DNA of 64,000 nucleotides, taken from NCBI RefSeq assembly GCF_024189295.1, contig NZ_JAIZEN010000002.1, positions 124,001 to 188,000 on the forward strand, given 5' to 3'. Position 1 is the first letter of the stretch. Each line of letters starts with the position of its first letter. Shown here piece by piece: positions 40,750 through 49,392 of the stretch. The position numbers were made by a program, and so were the translations under genes. The notes below the pieces were generated by a model. The model had not been told where the DNA came from and made no database searches. It saw only the letters and a list, made by a program, of their open reading frames with translations. This DNA is from Halobacillus sp. A1 (GTDB lineage: Bacteria; Bacillota; Bacilli; Bacillales; Halobacillaceae).

Positions 40750-40943
40750 ACATTTTCCCCATTTCTAAAGTATGATTGCCAATTATGGCCAGGTCGGTTG
40801 CACTACTTGCTCCCAGCCCTCCAAGTGCCCAAGTATAGAGTTCTGTTCATCGCACCTCTAACATATGACTTATAAACTAATTCTATTTTACTAAATCAAC
40901 CAAGTGTTTACTATAGTAAACATAAAATCAATGTGTAATTTCA
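40750..40943 (-). promoter_or_regulatory. pilA upstream region with palindrome, promoter and leader
   Basis: A perfect 18-bp palindrome TGTTTACTATAGTAAACA lies at 40905-40922. Just downstream on the minus strand TTGATT (about 40892-40897) and a TATA-rich -10 near 40872-40878 form a weak promoter. About 110 leader bases follow, with ACTTG/CAAGT and GCCA/TGGC hairpins. The layout suggests an operator plus structured leader controlling pilin. It does not match the c-di-GMP-I riboswitch motifs known to me. Confidence 0.45.
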
Positions 40944-42146
40944 CTAAATCTGCTCGAATATGGAAAACATCGGCACAGCTACCGCTGTAACGATCCCGCC
41001 GACCATGACAGCTAATACTACGATCATGATAGGCTCTATCAACGTTTTGATGCGATCGGTAGTGTGATCGATTTCTCTTTCATAAAAGTCAGCAACTTTG
41101 CTGAGCATCTGGTCTAAAGCCCCCGTTTTTTCTCCTATGATGATCATTTGGGTGACCAGGTTAGGAATAGCCCAATGGTCCCTGAAAGGTTCAGCCATCG
41201 ACTCCCCTTTTTCCATAGAGTCTGCGCTCTTTCTCAAAGCTTGTTCAATTACTTTATTTCCGACAATTTTTTCTGTGATGTAAATAGACTGAAGGATAGG
41301 CACGGAACTGTTGAACAAAGAGCTCAATGTTCTGGTCATTTTAGATAGAGCTGCCTTCTGAATGAGTTTTCCAAACAGCGGTATTCTCATTTTATAGTAG
41401 TCTGTATAATAAGCGAACGCAGGGTGACGCTGGCCCGCCTGGTATCCGATCACTAAAAAGACTGGGACGGTGACCATTAACCACCAATAAACTCCAAAAA
41501 ATGTGCCGATATTCAATACAAAATGCGTAAAGGGCGGAATATCACTCCCGAAGGATAAGAACATATCCTCAAATCTGGGAACAACATAGCTCAACATGAA
41601 AACCACAATAGAGAATGCTATGAGACCTACCACGAACGGATAGGATAACGCAGATATAACCTTCTGTTTTAAATCGTGCTGCTTTTCATAATAACTTGCC
41701 ATACGCTGTAAAACTTCATCAAGGTTACCCCCAGCCTCTCCTGCACGAACCATATTGATAAATAGGACAGGAAAAACATCTTGATGACGATCTGCCGCAT
41801 CCGAATAAGCATGCCCAGCTTCTAACTCCTCGGCCACATCACGCAGTACCTTCTTTAAAGACTTACTATTGCTCTGCTCCATTAAAATATAAGTCGAATC
41901 AAGAATGGACACCCCTGCTGCAATCAACGTTTCGAATTGACGTAAATAAAGAACAAAATCCTGGCTCTTTACCTTTTTGGCTAATCGAATTTCTTGATAT
42001 AAAAATCCATCCATTTCTTCAATATGAGCTATGAACATACCGGATTCTCTTAATGACTGCAGAGCCTCTTGTTTGCTTTCCGCTCTAATTTTTCCACTCT
42101 TCTTCCTGCCTTGCTTATTCCGACCCTCGTATTTGAAGTGAGCCAT
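40944..42146 (-). CDS. pilC: Type IV pilus inner-membrane platform protein PilC
   Basis: A 400-residue GspF-family protein with two repeated halves, each opening with cytoplasmic helices (DFVLYLRQFETLIAAGVSILDS and KLIQKAALSKMTRTLSSLFNSSVPILQS) and three membrane helices in total. MVRAGEAGGNLDEVLQRMASYYE and IIGEKTGALDQMLSKVADFYE are conserved repeats. It anchors PilB and PilT. Two bases separate it from the pilT stop. Confidence 0.96.
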   Translation of the reverse strand: MAHFKYEGRNKQGRKKSGKIRAESKQEALQSLRESGMFIAHIEEMDGFLYQEIRLAKKVKSQDFVLYLRQFETLIAAGVSILDSTYILMEQSNSKSLKKVLRDVAEELEAGHAYSDAADRHQDVFPVLFINMVRAGEAGGNLDEVLQRMASYYEKQHDLKQKVISALSYPFVVGLIAFSIVVFMLSYVVPRFEDMFLSFGSDIPPFTHFVLNIGTFFGVYWWLMVTVPVFLVIGYQAGQRHPAFAYYTDYYKMRIPLFGKLIQKAALSKMTRTLSSLFNSSVPILQSIYITEKIVGNKVIEQALRKSADSMEKGESMAEPFRDHWAIPNLVTQMIIIGEKTGALDQMLSKVADFYEREIDHTTDRIKTLIEPIMIVVLAVMVGGIVTAVAVPMFSIFEQI

Positions 42147-42148
42147 TG

Positions 42149-43186
42149 TCAGCCTCTCTCCTGTATGTATGGACCTGCATGATCTTCTGAGATTTCACCT
42201 TCATCCAACAGCTGTCTCACAGACATTTCCATCGTATGCATGCCTTCAGATTTAGCTGTCTGCATTATGTTATGAATCTGATGGATCTTCTCATTTCTAA
42301 TCAAATTCCTTACGGCAGGGGTATTCATTAATATTTCTGTCGCAGCTTTTCTTCCTTTACGATCTTTCGTTTGGAAAAGACGTTGGGAAACGATGGCTTG
42401 TAATACCGAGGCTAATTGAATTCTTACTTGAGACTGCTGTTCAGGTGGAAAAACATCAATCACGCGATCCATCGTTGCTGAAGCCCCTGTCGTATGCAGC
42501 GTTCCTAGAACTAGATGCCCCGTTTCCGCAGCAGTAATAGCTGTTGATATCGTTTCTAAGTCCCTCATCTCCCCGACTAAAATGACATCCGGATCCTGCC
42601 GCAGGCATGCTCTCAACCCATTGGCGAAATTTTTCGTATCGAATCCAATTTCCCGTTGATCGATAATGCAATGATGATGAGAATGCAAGTATTCAATTGG
42701 ATCTTCAAGTGTAATGACATGCCTTCTCGAATGATGATTCATATAATCGATCATCGCCGCTAGAGTCGCACTTTTACCACTTCCAGTCGGACCTGTAACT
42801 AGCACCAGCCCCTGGGGGGAGTTAGCGATGCTTTTTAATATATCCGGCATAGATAAATCTTCAAGGGTCGGAACCTCCTTCGGTACAATCCGGATAGCTA
42901 AAGAAATACATCCTCTTTGATGATAGGCATTGATGCGGAACCTGGAGATCCCTGGGATTCCATAAGAAAAATCAAGCTCTCCTGAATCTTTGAATTTCCT
43001 CCATGATTCTTCTGATAATATTGACTCTGCCATTTCCTGTATACTTTCAGGCGTAAGAACTTCTTTTCCATATTGCTTTAGTTCCCCGTGTAATCTGAAT
43101 ACAGGAGGAACCCCTACCGTAAGATGAATGTCAGAAGCTTCTAATTTGTATGCGGCTGTCAACAATTCTTCAAAACGTTCTAACAT
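42149..43186 (-). CDS. pilT: Twitching/retraction ATPase PilT
   Basis: A 345-residue hexameric ATPase that drives pilus retraction. Walker A VTGPTGSGKSATLAA is near residues 128-142, the Asp box TLEDPIEYLH and Walker B LRQDPDVILVGEMRD follow, with HLVLGTLHTTGA and the C-terminal retraction motif AVRNLIRNEK (AIRNLIRE-like). Presence of a retraction motor distinguishes this system from the B. subtilis ComG pseudopilus, which lacks PilT. It lies between pilB and pilC. Confidence 0.96.
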   Translation of the reverse strand: MLERFEELLTAAYKLEASDIHLTVGVPPVFRLHGELKQYGKEVLTPESIQEMAESILSEESWRKFKDSGELDFSYGIPGISRFRINAYHQRGCISLAIRIVPKEVPTLEDLSMPDILKSIANSPQGLVLVTGPTGSGKSATLAAMIDYMNHHSRRHVITLEDPIEYLHSHHHCIIDQREIGFDTKNFANGLRACLRQDPDVILVGEMRDLETISTAITAAETGHLVLGTLHTTGASATMDRVIDVFPPEQQSQVRIQLASVLQAIVSQRLFQTKDRKGRKAATEILMNTPAVRNLIRNEKIHQIHNIMQTAKSEGMHTMEMSVRQLLDEGEISEDHAGPYIQERG

Positions 43187-43204
43187 ATGAAAGCACCTCC
43201 TGTA

Positions 43205-44824
43205 CTAATCATTTAGTGCCACCCGCAACACTTCATCAATCGTCGTCAATCCTTTTTTAACTTTTAACAGTCCATCGTCAATTAAAAAAATCATTCCATT
43301 CTTCAATGCATATTCTTTTATTTTTGATATCGATTGATTGTTCATCATCATTTGGCGGATATCATCGTTGATGACGAGAATCTCCTGAATCGCTAGCCTT
43401 CCCCGGTAACCCGTGTGCTGGCAATTGCCACATCCGGCCCCCTTATAGATTTTTTCAATAGGTAAACCTCTTTTTTCAAAAGGCTCTTTTTCCATCGGAG
43501 TCGGTTCAATTTCTTTTATACAGTTCGGACAAATTTTTCGTACGAGCCGCTGAGCTACAATACCCGATAAGGAAGATACAACTAAGTACGGCTCGATGTC
43601 CATATCAATCAGTCGCGGGATTGTCGCTATAGCGCTGTTTGTATGTAAAGTGGATAAAACGAGATGTCCTGTTAAAGAGGCACGCACAGCAATCTCAGCT
43701 GTTTCAGAATCTCTGATCTCTCCAACCATAACGATATCCGGGTCCTGGCGAAGCACAGAGCGTAATCCCTTTGAAAATGATAAACCAACCGAAGTTTTCA
43801 CTTGCACTTGATTGACTCCCTCTATTTGATACTCCACAGGATCTTCGATCGTAATGATATTTTGCTGATCTGTATTAAGGTGGTTCAATGATGCGTAGAG
43901 GGTAGAAGATTTTCCAGACCCTGTTGGACCAGTGATCAAAATTAGGCCGGAGGGTTGTTCGATCAATTTCAAATACCGTTTATAATTAATTTTGTTGAAT
44001 CCCAATTCTGACAGTTTATTGAGAATACTGCCCAAATCTAAAATCCTGATGACTATTTTTTCACCAAAAACAGTGGGTAAGGTAGATATTCTAAGGTCAA
44101 CAGGGATGGAGTTCACATCTGTTTTTATTCGTCCGTCTTGAGGCAGCCGGCTTTCCGTTATATTCAGATTACTCATGATTTTCACACGCGCTGTTAAAGA
44201 GTTTTGTATGGACTTGGATAAGGCTTTTTCTGTGCGAAGTAAACCATCTACTCGATACCTTATGAGCACTTTTGTATCCTGGGGGTCAATATGAATATCA
44301 CTTGCCTTCAGTTGGATCCCGGTTTGCAGAATCTGGTCAACAATGCGAATCGCAGGCGATTGGTCATCGTCACCTCCCGTTACCTCTTCCTCCTTCTGAC
44401 TCATTCCATAATACTTGTTGATGGTATGCAAAATCTCTTCACGTGCGGCGATCACAGGTGAAATTTGGAAGCCGGTGCTGATTTGTAAATCATCAATCGC
44501 ATAGTAGTCCATCGGATCACTCATAGCGAGGGTCATAATATTGTTTTCTTTCTTTAAGGGCATCACGATATTTCTCGCAGCAAATTCTTTATCAACTATA
44601 TTCATTAAACTTGAATCAATCGGATAACGATAGAGAGAAACGTGAGGGACGCCTAACTGGAATTCGAGTACCTCTATCAGCTGTTGTTCAGTAATCAATC
44701 CTCTCTCCAGGAGGGCATCACCGAGTTTCTGTTTATCCTTCTTGATAAGCAGGGTGTCATTGATTTCCTGTTCAGACACCAGCCCTGTCTCTTTTAAAAT
44801 ATCACCAAGCCTTTTTCTTTTCAT
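43205..44824 (-). CDS. pilB: Pilus assembly ATPase PilB
   Basis: A 539-residue extension ATPase with an N-terminal GspE/MshEN domain (ITEQQLIEVLEFQLGVPHVSLYRYP). Walker A LITGPTGSGKSSTLYASL, Walker B LRQDPDIVMVGEIRDSETA, and the tetracysteine zinc site CPNC..CGNCQHTGYRGRLAIQEIL are present. Two N-terminal MshEN-like repeats are relevant because such domains bind c-di-GMP in some PilB/MshE proteins; the residues are not verified here. Lies after the VanW-like gene. Confidence 0.96.
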   Translation of the reverse strand: MKRKRLGDILKETGLVSEQEINDTLLIKKDKQKLGDALLERGLITEQQLIEVLEFQLGVPHVSLYRYPIDSSLMNIVDKEFAARNIVMPLKKENNIMTLAMSDPMDYYAIDDLQISTGFQISPVIAAREEILHTINKYYGMSQKEEEVTGGDDDQSPAIRIVDQILQTGIQLKASDIHIDPQDTKVLIRYRVDGLLRTEKALSKSIQNSLTARVKIMSNLNITESRLPQDGRIKTDVNSIPVDLRISTLPTVFGEKIVIRILDLGSILNKLSELGFNKINYKRYLKLIEQPSGLILITGPTGSGKSSTLYASLNHLNTDQQNIITIEDPVEYQIEGVNQVQVKTSVGLSFSKGLRSVLRQDPDIVMVGEIRDSETAEIAVRASLTGHLVLSTLHTNSAIATIPRLIDMDIEPYLVVSSLSGIVAQRLVRKICPNCIKEIEPTPMEKEPFEKRGLPIEKIYKGAGCGNCQHTGYRGRLAIQEILVINDDIRQMMMNNQSISKIKEYALKNGMIFLIDDGLLKVKKGLTTIDEVLRVALND

Positions 44825-44842
44825 AGGGGCCTCCTTCGAAGT

Positions 44843-46210
44843 TTACTTAAAGTACAAAACTTCATCTTCATTTTCCCAAATTCCTCCACTTTCTTTCTCT
44901 TCATCCCTATTTTCGTCTTCTTCAAGTGAAGGGTTGGATTCTTCAATAGTCTCCTCCACCTCACTCTGTGGACCATCAGTATCTGAATCATTTCTCTCAG
45001 CTGAAGAGGGATCGCTGTCAGAGGCAGGAAAATCTTCTTCCATCTCTTCTTCGTCCATTGTGTTTTCTTTAAGTAAACTGCTTCGGACTTCTATACGATT
45101 CACAGGGGGGTAATAATCACGGCCCATTTTTTCCGTTCGTTCACCATTTTCATCCGAAATGACTCTTGTTGTCACTGCGCTTCTGCCAGGTTGTCCTTCT
45201 TCTTCAACCTTAATTTCCTGTTCATTGAGATCAACAGAATATTCAACAACTGTCCGGGATGGAATTTCTTTTTCTTCTTCGGTATGCGTTTGGACTTTAC
45301 TCCCCAGAGGATAGCCCCGAATTTCCAATATTAGCCGGTTGTCGATTATTGAGAACACCAGATCATAAGTGTATTCATTCGGGTTCGTAAAAGAAAGGTC
45401 GTGTGATTTATCAAAATCAATAGCTGCTTCTTTTCCTATATCTGCGAAATCAGGGAGCTGCTGGCTTATTTGTCTTTCATCGATCGAAAAGTTTGTATTG
45501 AGAACGGCTGTATAGACAGCGGTTGCTAATCGGTGTTCATCTTCCTCATCGATGGATACAGGAAGGGATTCAATAGTGTCAATAATGGAAAAGCTGTTTC
45601 CAGGTTCTAAGGACACGGAACCTAGCTTGTCCAAAAATTCCGCTAGCTGTTCTCTATCCTTAATATTGATTTCTGCAGTAGAAATCGTTTCATATAAAGC
45701 CTCTACATCAGGTGGTAAAAATTCATAAACGGAATAGGCAGGCAAGTTTTCCGGAAGTGTTGATGCGTCAGTTTCAACTTGAGCGACAAGCTCTTCTGGT
45801 AATAAATTATCGCTGATGTTTTTCCCCGTACTTTTTTTAAAATCATCGAGATGAGAGCGGTCTACTTTAATAACTGCAGCAGTATTTTCCCCGCTCTCAC
45901 TATTATGTAATGAAGCTTCTGTAGATAAAGTCAAAAAAGAATCCTGAAAACGTAATGTATTCTCCTGCGTTTCTATCTCGATAAGATGGTTTTTCTTCCA
46001 TTTGGAGAATTGATATTCCAATTTTTCGGCGGCTTCTTCTTGATCCATATCTTCAACACTCACTCCAGCTATTTGAGTGCCCGTAGCAAACTTTCCGTGC
46101 TCACCTGATACGATCTGCCAGCCAAGGGGTCCTCCATACGTAATTATTAATATGAAGAGTACCATGCTCGTCATGATGATTAAACCTTTCCATTGGCCCA
46201 CCTTAATCAC
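44843..46210 (-). CDS. VanW/G5-like extracytoplasmic protein in the pil operon
   Basis: A 455-residue protein: one membrane helix at residues 10-30, an extracytoplasmic N-terminal region, a VanW-like core (SLEPGNSFSIIDTIESLPVSID, LATAVYTAVLNTNFSIDERQ, HDLSFTNPNEYTYDLVFSII) and a G5-like stretch (IPSRTVVEYSVDLNEQEIKVEEEGQPGRSAVTTRV). A long acidic, disordered tail follows (residues 370-455). The core has lost the usual GGGVCQ block, so it is divergent. The start GTG overlaps the upstream stop as GTGA. VanW-like proteins recur in Firmicutes pilus loci; the role is unknown, perhaps wall passage or anchoring. Confidence 0.65.
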   Translation of the reverse strand: MIKVGQWKGLIIMTSMVLFILIITYGGPLGWQIVSGEHGKFATGTQIAGVSVEDMDQEEAAEKLEYQFSKWKKNHLIEIETQENTLRFQDSFLTLSTEASLHNSESGENTAAVIKVDRSHLDDFKKSTGKNISDNLLPEELVAQVETDASTLPENLPAYSVYEFLPPDVEALYETISTAEINIKDREQLAEFLDKLGSVSLEPGNSFSIIDTIESLPVSIDEEDEHRLATAVYTAVLNTNFSIDERQISQQLPDFADIGKEAAIDFDKSHDLSFTNPNEYTYDLVFSIIDNRLILEIRGYPLGSKVQTHTEEEKEIPSRTVVEYSVDLNEQEIKVEEEGQPGRSAVTTRVISDENGERTEKMGRDYYPPVNRIEVRSSLLKENTMDEEEMEEDFPASDSDPSSAERNDSDTDGPQSEVEETIEESNPSLEEDENRDEEKESGGIWENEDEVLYFK

Positions 46211-46863
46211 CTCATCCTTCTTTGCGGGACATCGACATTAATTTCTGCAATCTCATAATCTTCGACCTCTGTCTTCTCTTGTTCCGGAGCTGTGACATAT
46301 TCTATAACTTTATTTTCATTAGATTTTTCTTCCTCTTCCTCAAAAATGGCTTCTAACCGATCCTCTACCTCAGTAATATGAATGGGATTCTTATCTTCCT
46401 GCTGAGCGTCAGGAAGTGTTCGCTCAGAAAACCATTCTTCTTCAATATCGAATGCTTCATTGTTTACTTTCAATTGATTAAAAGATACTCGCTCAGGTTC
46501 TTTGACGCTTTCTTTTTTGGATGCCGTGTTTTGTTCACTCAAAAAAGAGGATCCCTTTTGCTTATATTGATCATTTATTCTATTTACTCGTACATCTACT
46601 GGCTCGATTTCGTCTAAACTCTCTTCTTGAGAGACTTCAAGAATTTTACCTCTAATCATTATGTAAGTTGAAATGATGAGAATACTTCCAAGCAATACTG
46701 TGCCCCATATGTGGAATATCGTATTAGCAAAAATGATAATTATACTCACTGAGACTGCCGCTCCGAACAGAAGAAATAGACTTTGTCTTTCAGCTCCCGA
46801 TCGATAGATGGTTATTAAAGCAATAACGACAATCATAGATAAAACAAAGAATATGATCTGCAT
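46207..46863 (-). CDS. Membrane protein with acidic cytoplasmic tail, pil operon
   Basis: A 218-residue protein of unknown family. Three hydrophobic stretches are seen near residues 1-19, 29-46 and 51-68, then a highly acidic, Glu-rich soluble tail of about 145 residues with EEEEEKSNENK and little predicted fold. The start follows AGGAGGAAGTG and its stop overlaps the VanW-like start. It has no clear homologue in my knowledge of pil loci; it may be a scaffold, but I cannot assign a function. Confidence 0.55.
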   Translation of the reverse strand: MQIIFFVLSMIVVIALITIYRSGAERQSLFLLFGAAVSVSIIIIFANTIFHIWGTVLLGSILIISTYIMIRGKILEVSQEESLDEIEPVDVRVNRINDQYKQKGSSFLSEQNTASKKESVKEPERVSFNQLKVNNEAFDIEEEWFSERTLPDAQQEDKNPIHITEVEDRLEAIFEEEEEKSNENKVIEYVTAPEQEKTEVEDYEIAEINVDVPQRRMR

Positions 46864-46918
46864 GCCACTTCCTCCTAACCTTACTTAAACTTCCAAGCAC
46901 TGCAGTTAACAATTATGA

Positions 46919-46940
46919 AGAAGGATGATGATTTCCTTCT
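46919..46940 (-). other. Short hairpin between the PilX-like gene and the acidic membrane protein gene
   Basis: AGAAGGA (46919-46925) pairs with TCCTTCT (46934-46940) with eight-base loop and a weak T-containing flank on the minus strand. Possible partial terminator in the 114-base gap; low confidence. Confidence 0.3.
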
Positions 46941-46977
46941 GTAAATTGATTAAATGGAGCTGTTTATAAAGTTGTTT

Positions 46978-47400
46978 TTATTCTGCTGATTTAATAGTTA
47001 CAGTGCCTTCTATAACTTCCTCAACTTCTCCTGACCTGCCTATACTTTCGTATTGAAGTTTATTAGGTTCGTTAGGATGTTCAAAAACGCGGACCGTATA
47101 TTCTGTTTGCAGGGATGCGTCATCCATGGTTATCGTCGTTTCGCTTCCCCAATACTCTAAAATTTGCTGCGAGGTATCTCCTTCAACAATTTCTGGTTCT
47201 ATCCTATTTAGATAAGCTTGGAAGTAATCCTGGCCCATCACAGCCAGGTTTTCAGCTTGCAGGTGCTTTTGCGAGAGAGTGACCTGTTTACCTGTGGAGG
47301 TCAATTGAAATCCAGCCACCGTAAATAGAAGTCCCATGAAAACGATAAGGAATAAAACCATAATTAAAGCAGCGCCCCGCTCATTGCTAAAAAGTTTCAC
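46978..47400 (-). CDS. PilX-like minor pilin
   Basis: A 140-residue minor pilin with a class III-like signal peptide ERGAALIMVLFLIVFMGLLFTVAG. Cleavage would follow G9; the mature residue 5 is methionine, not glutamate, as in the PilX/GspK tip-initiating subunits. The rest is small (about 120 residues). The start GTG overlaps the preceding gene's stop (GTGA) and follows AAGAGGTGA. Together with its neighbours it makes a PilV/PilW/PilX-like set. Confidence 0.72.
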   Translation of the reverse strand: MKLFSNERGAALIMVLFLIVFMGLLFTVAGFQLTSTGKQVTLSQKHLQAENLAVMGQDYFQAYLNRIEPEIVEGDTSQQILEYWGSETTITMDDASLQTEYTVRVFEHPNEPNKLQYESIGRSGEVEEVIEGTVTIKSAE

Positions 47401-47879
47401 GAGGGATTCACCTCTTCATCTATGTATTGGTACACTTCTGTTACAAGGGATAAATCACCGCTTTGTAAAGTTCGATACACCTCAACTTTCATACGTACGA
47501 CCAATCCTTTTTCCGCTTCGTCCTGACATAGATTCACAACTAGGTCATAGGTTTGATTTTGAGAAGATGTGTAATATAATCGGTTAGAACCATCTGATTC
47601 AAATTGACTGTTTATATTAGATAAAGAACTTACATTCACTTGCTGATCTTCACTATTTGATTCACATGCAGCAGGGTCCTGGCTTACGATCTGCTCCGAC
47701 TGTCCCGCATGAAAAGCGACTTCTTGTGCAAGATTTGTTGCATCAAGCTCACTTTCGACTCGATTGGTGGATGCAGCATAATTAGAAAAAACGGCAAGAA
47801 ACACTGTCGCTATGATCCCTACCAATGTTATTACAGCCAACACTTCAATTAAAGTGAAGCCATCTTCTTCGGCATTCAT
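47397..47879 (-). CDS. Minor prepilin (PilV/ComGD-like)
   Basis: A 160-residue prepilin with EEDG|FTLIEVLAVITLVGIIATVFLA at the N-terminus: cleavage after G7 and glutamate at mature position 5. The globular part has a pair of cysteines (VSQDPAACES and VNLCQDEA) that could form a disulfide. First gene of the minus-strand pil unit; divergent from the large prepilin gene by only 38 bases. Confidence 0.85.
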   Translation of the reverse strand: MNAEEDGFTLIEVLAVITLVGIIATVFLAVFSNYAASTNRVESELDATNLAQEVAFHAGQSEQIVSQDPAACESNSEDQQVNVSSLSNINSQFESDGSNRLYYTSSQNQTYDLVVNLCQDEAEKGLVVRMKVEVYRTLQSGDLSLVTEVYQYIDEEVNPS

Positions 47880-47917
47880 AATATCACCACTACTTTTGTC
47901 TAGTTAGGAGAACCAGT

Positions 47918-49333
47918 ATGAGACAGAACTTTTTAAATAATAATCGAGGTGTGACCCTAATTGAACTATTAGCTGCTTTAGCCTTTGCAGGCATTATCTT
48001 AACCATTACGGGCTCTTTTTTTGTACAGTCGATCAACTCATCGAGCAGTGTGGAAAGTCAAATAGATTTAAAGCAGCAGTCCAATCTATTACTATCCCAA
48101 ATAAGGGAAGAAACTAAAAACCAACCTGCTGAAATCTGTTTTGATAACGAACTTCAATTATATGTAAATAATGATAGAGTCTTAAGTAATGAGCACATTT
48201 ACATAAATGAATTATACATTGAAAATGGGAATATTTCATTATCTAATCCAGGGGATTGTATAAATACTACAACCGAAAGTCCTATAAGCATTGGTTTGAC
48301 AGTTTCTACAACAGAACAAAATTCTTCAGATTACAAAACCTCTACCGTGATAATGCCCAGGAGCTCTTCCCACTTAAAAGTAGAAGTAAAACAAAACGAA
48401 AAAGAAGAGCCAGAAAATATTTTTACAACCAGTGAACAGTTTGAGGACTTAAGTGTGAAAGATGGAGAGCCTTACCAACGTATGAATTCAAACGGTAACG
48501 GCCAGTGCCATTATGAAGACTCAGTATCACTTTTGTCGATCACTTTTGCTAGTTGGACAAGTCCTTGCCTTCATACGACATTCGCTCAATTCGTGCACGC
48601 CAAACAAGGATTTTCAATGAATGGTACTAATGGCTACCGTGATGAACTTTTAGTTGAAATTGGTGAAAGTTTATATGTAGATGGCTACGCCAGTATACAA
48701 CAAGGCACACTAAAGGTAAGTGACAATATACAGTTCAACAACCAATTCAACCTCAACAGCGGGGTGATTGAAGGAAACAACGTACATTTTAAGAACAACA
48801 CAAACTTTAATAATAATTTTACCCTGCAGACATCTGGCAGTACTCGATTTGATCAAGCCATGACTTCTTTTTCAAATGGTACTTTTAACATAGGAGGATA
48901 TCTATTCTCTAATAATGATTTTAGGATTGGTAATAATGTAGAAATGTACGTCTCAGAGGGTGCTGCTTTTACACACAAAGTATACCTTCTAGGAAATGCC
49001 GACTTGTACGCAGGCGGATCTATCGATATCCGCGGCAAGACACAATTTCAAAACAACGCGTCCATGTCTTCAGGAGGAAACATAACCTTTCACAGTCAGG
49101 CGAATTTAAATGGCAATAGTTCTGTTAAATCTGAAGGTAATATCACTTTCAATGAAACCGGGTATTTCCAAAACAATACATCACTGATAGCAAAAGGGGA
49201 CATTATTTTCCGCAAAAATATCGGGTATTCAGATGGTGAAAATGAGTTCATTTGCGCCGAAGGAGAAGTTATTGGAAAAGAGTATATTAATGGACCGCAC
49301 ACGATAGAAGAAGGAGGCAGCTGCCCTTTTTGA
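47918..49333 (+). CDS. Large PilW-like prepilin with repetitive passenger domain
   Basis: A 471-residue prepilin, far larger than neighbouring subunits. The class III signal NNNRG|VTLIELLAALAFAGIIL gives cleavage after G11 and glutamate at mature position 5. A globular part follows, then about residues 240-440 carry 18-22-residue units of the type G-N-I-x-F-x(3)-A-x-L-x-N-N-x-S-V, such as SGGNITFHSQANLNGNSS and EGNITFNETGYFQNNTS. These alternate hydrophobic strands with Asn/Gly turns, as in a beta-solenoid. Three cysteine pairs may form disulfides. ATG follows TTAGGAG. It could be the pilus tip subunit or adhesin. Confidence 0.8.
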   Translation: MRQNFLNNNRGVTLIELLAALAFAGIILTITGSFFVQSINSSSSVESQIDLKQQSNLLLSQIREETKNQPAEICFDNELQLYVNNDRVLSNEHIYINELYIENGNISLSNPGDCINTTTESPISIGLTVSTTEQNSSDYKTSTVIMPRSSSHLKVEVKQNEKEEPENIFTTSEQFEDLSVKDGEPYQRMNSNGNGQCHYEDSVSLLSITFASWTSPCLHTTFAQFVHAKQGFSMNGTNGYRDELLVEIGESLYVDGYASIQQGTLKVSDNIQFNNQFNLNSGVIEGNNVHFKNNTNFNNNFTLQTSGSTRFDQAMTSFSNGTFNIGGYLFSNNDFRIGNNVEMYVSEGAAFTHKVYLLGNADLYAGGSIDIRGKTQFQNNASMSSGGNITFHSQANLNGNSSVKSEGNITFNETGYFQNNTSLIAKGDIIFRKNIGYSDGENEFICAEGEVIGKEYINGPHTIEEGGSCPF

Positions 49334-49392
49334 ATGTAGTGATTAGACGTTGATTCATATCAGTGGTGTTTTTAACTTTTCATCTTGACGAT

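Noticed and set aside
40750-40860. c-di-GMP-I riboswitch in the pilA leader
   Set aside because: The GCAAACC and GACGCAAAGCC cores of that class are not present.
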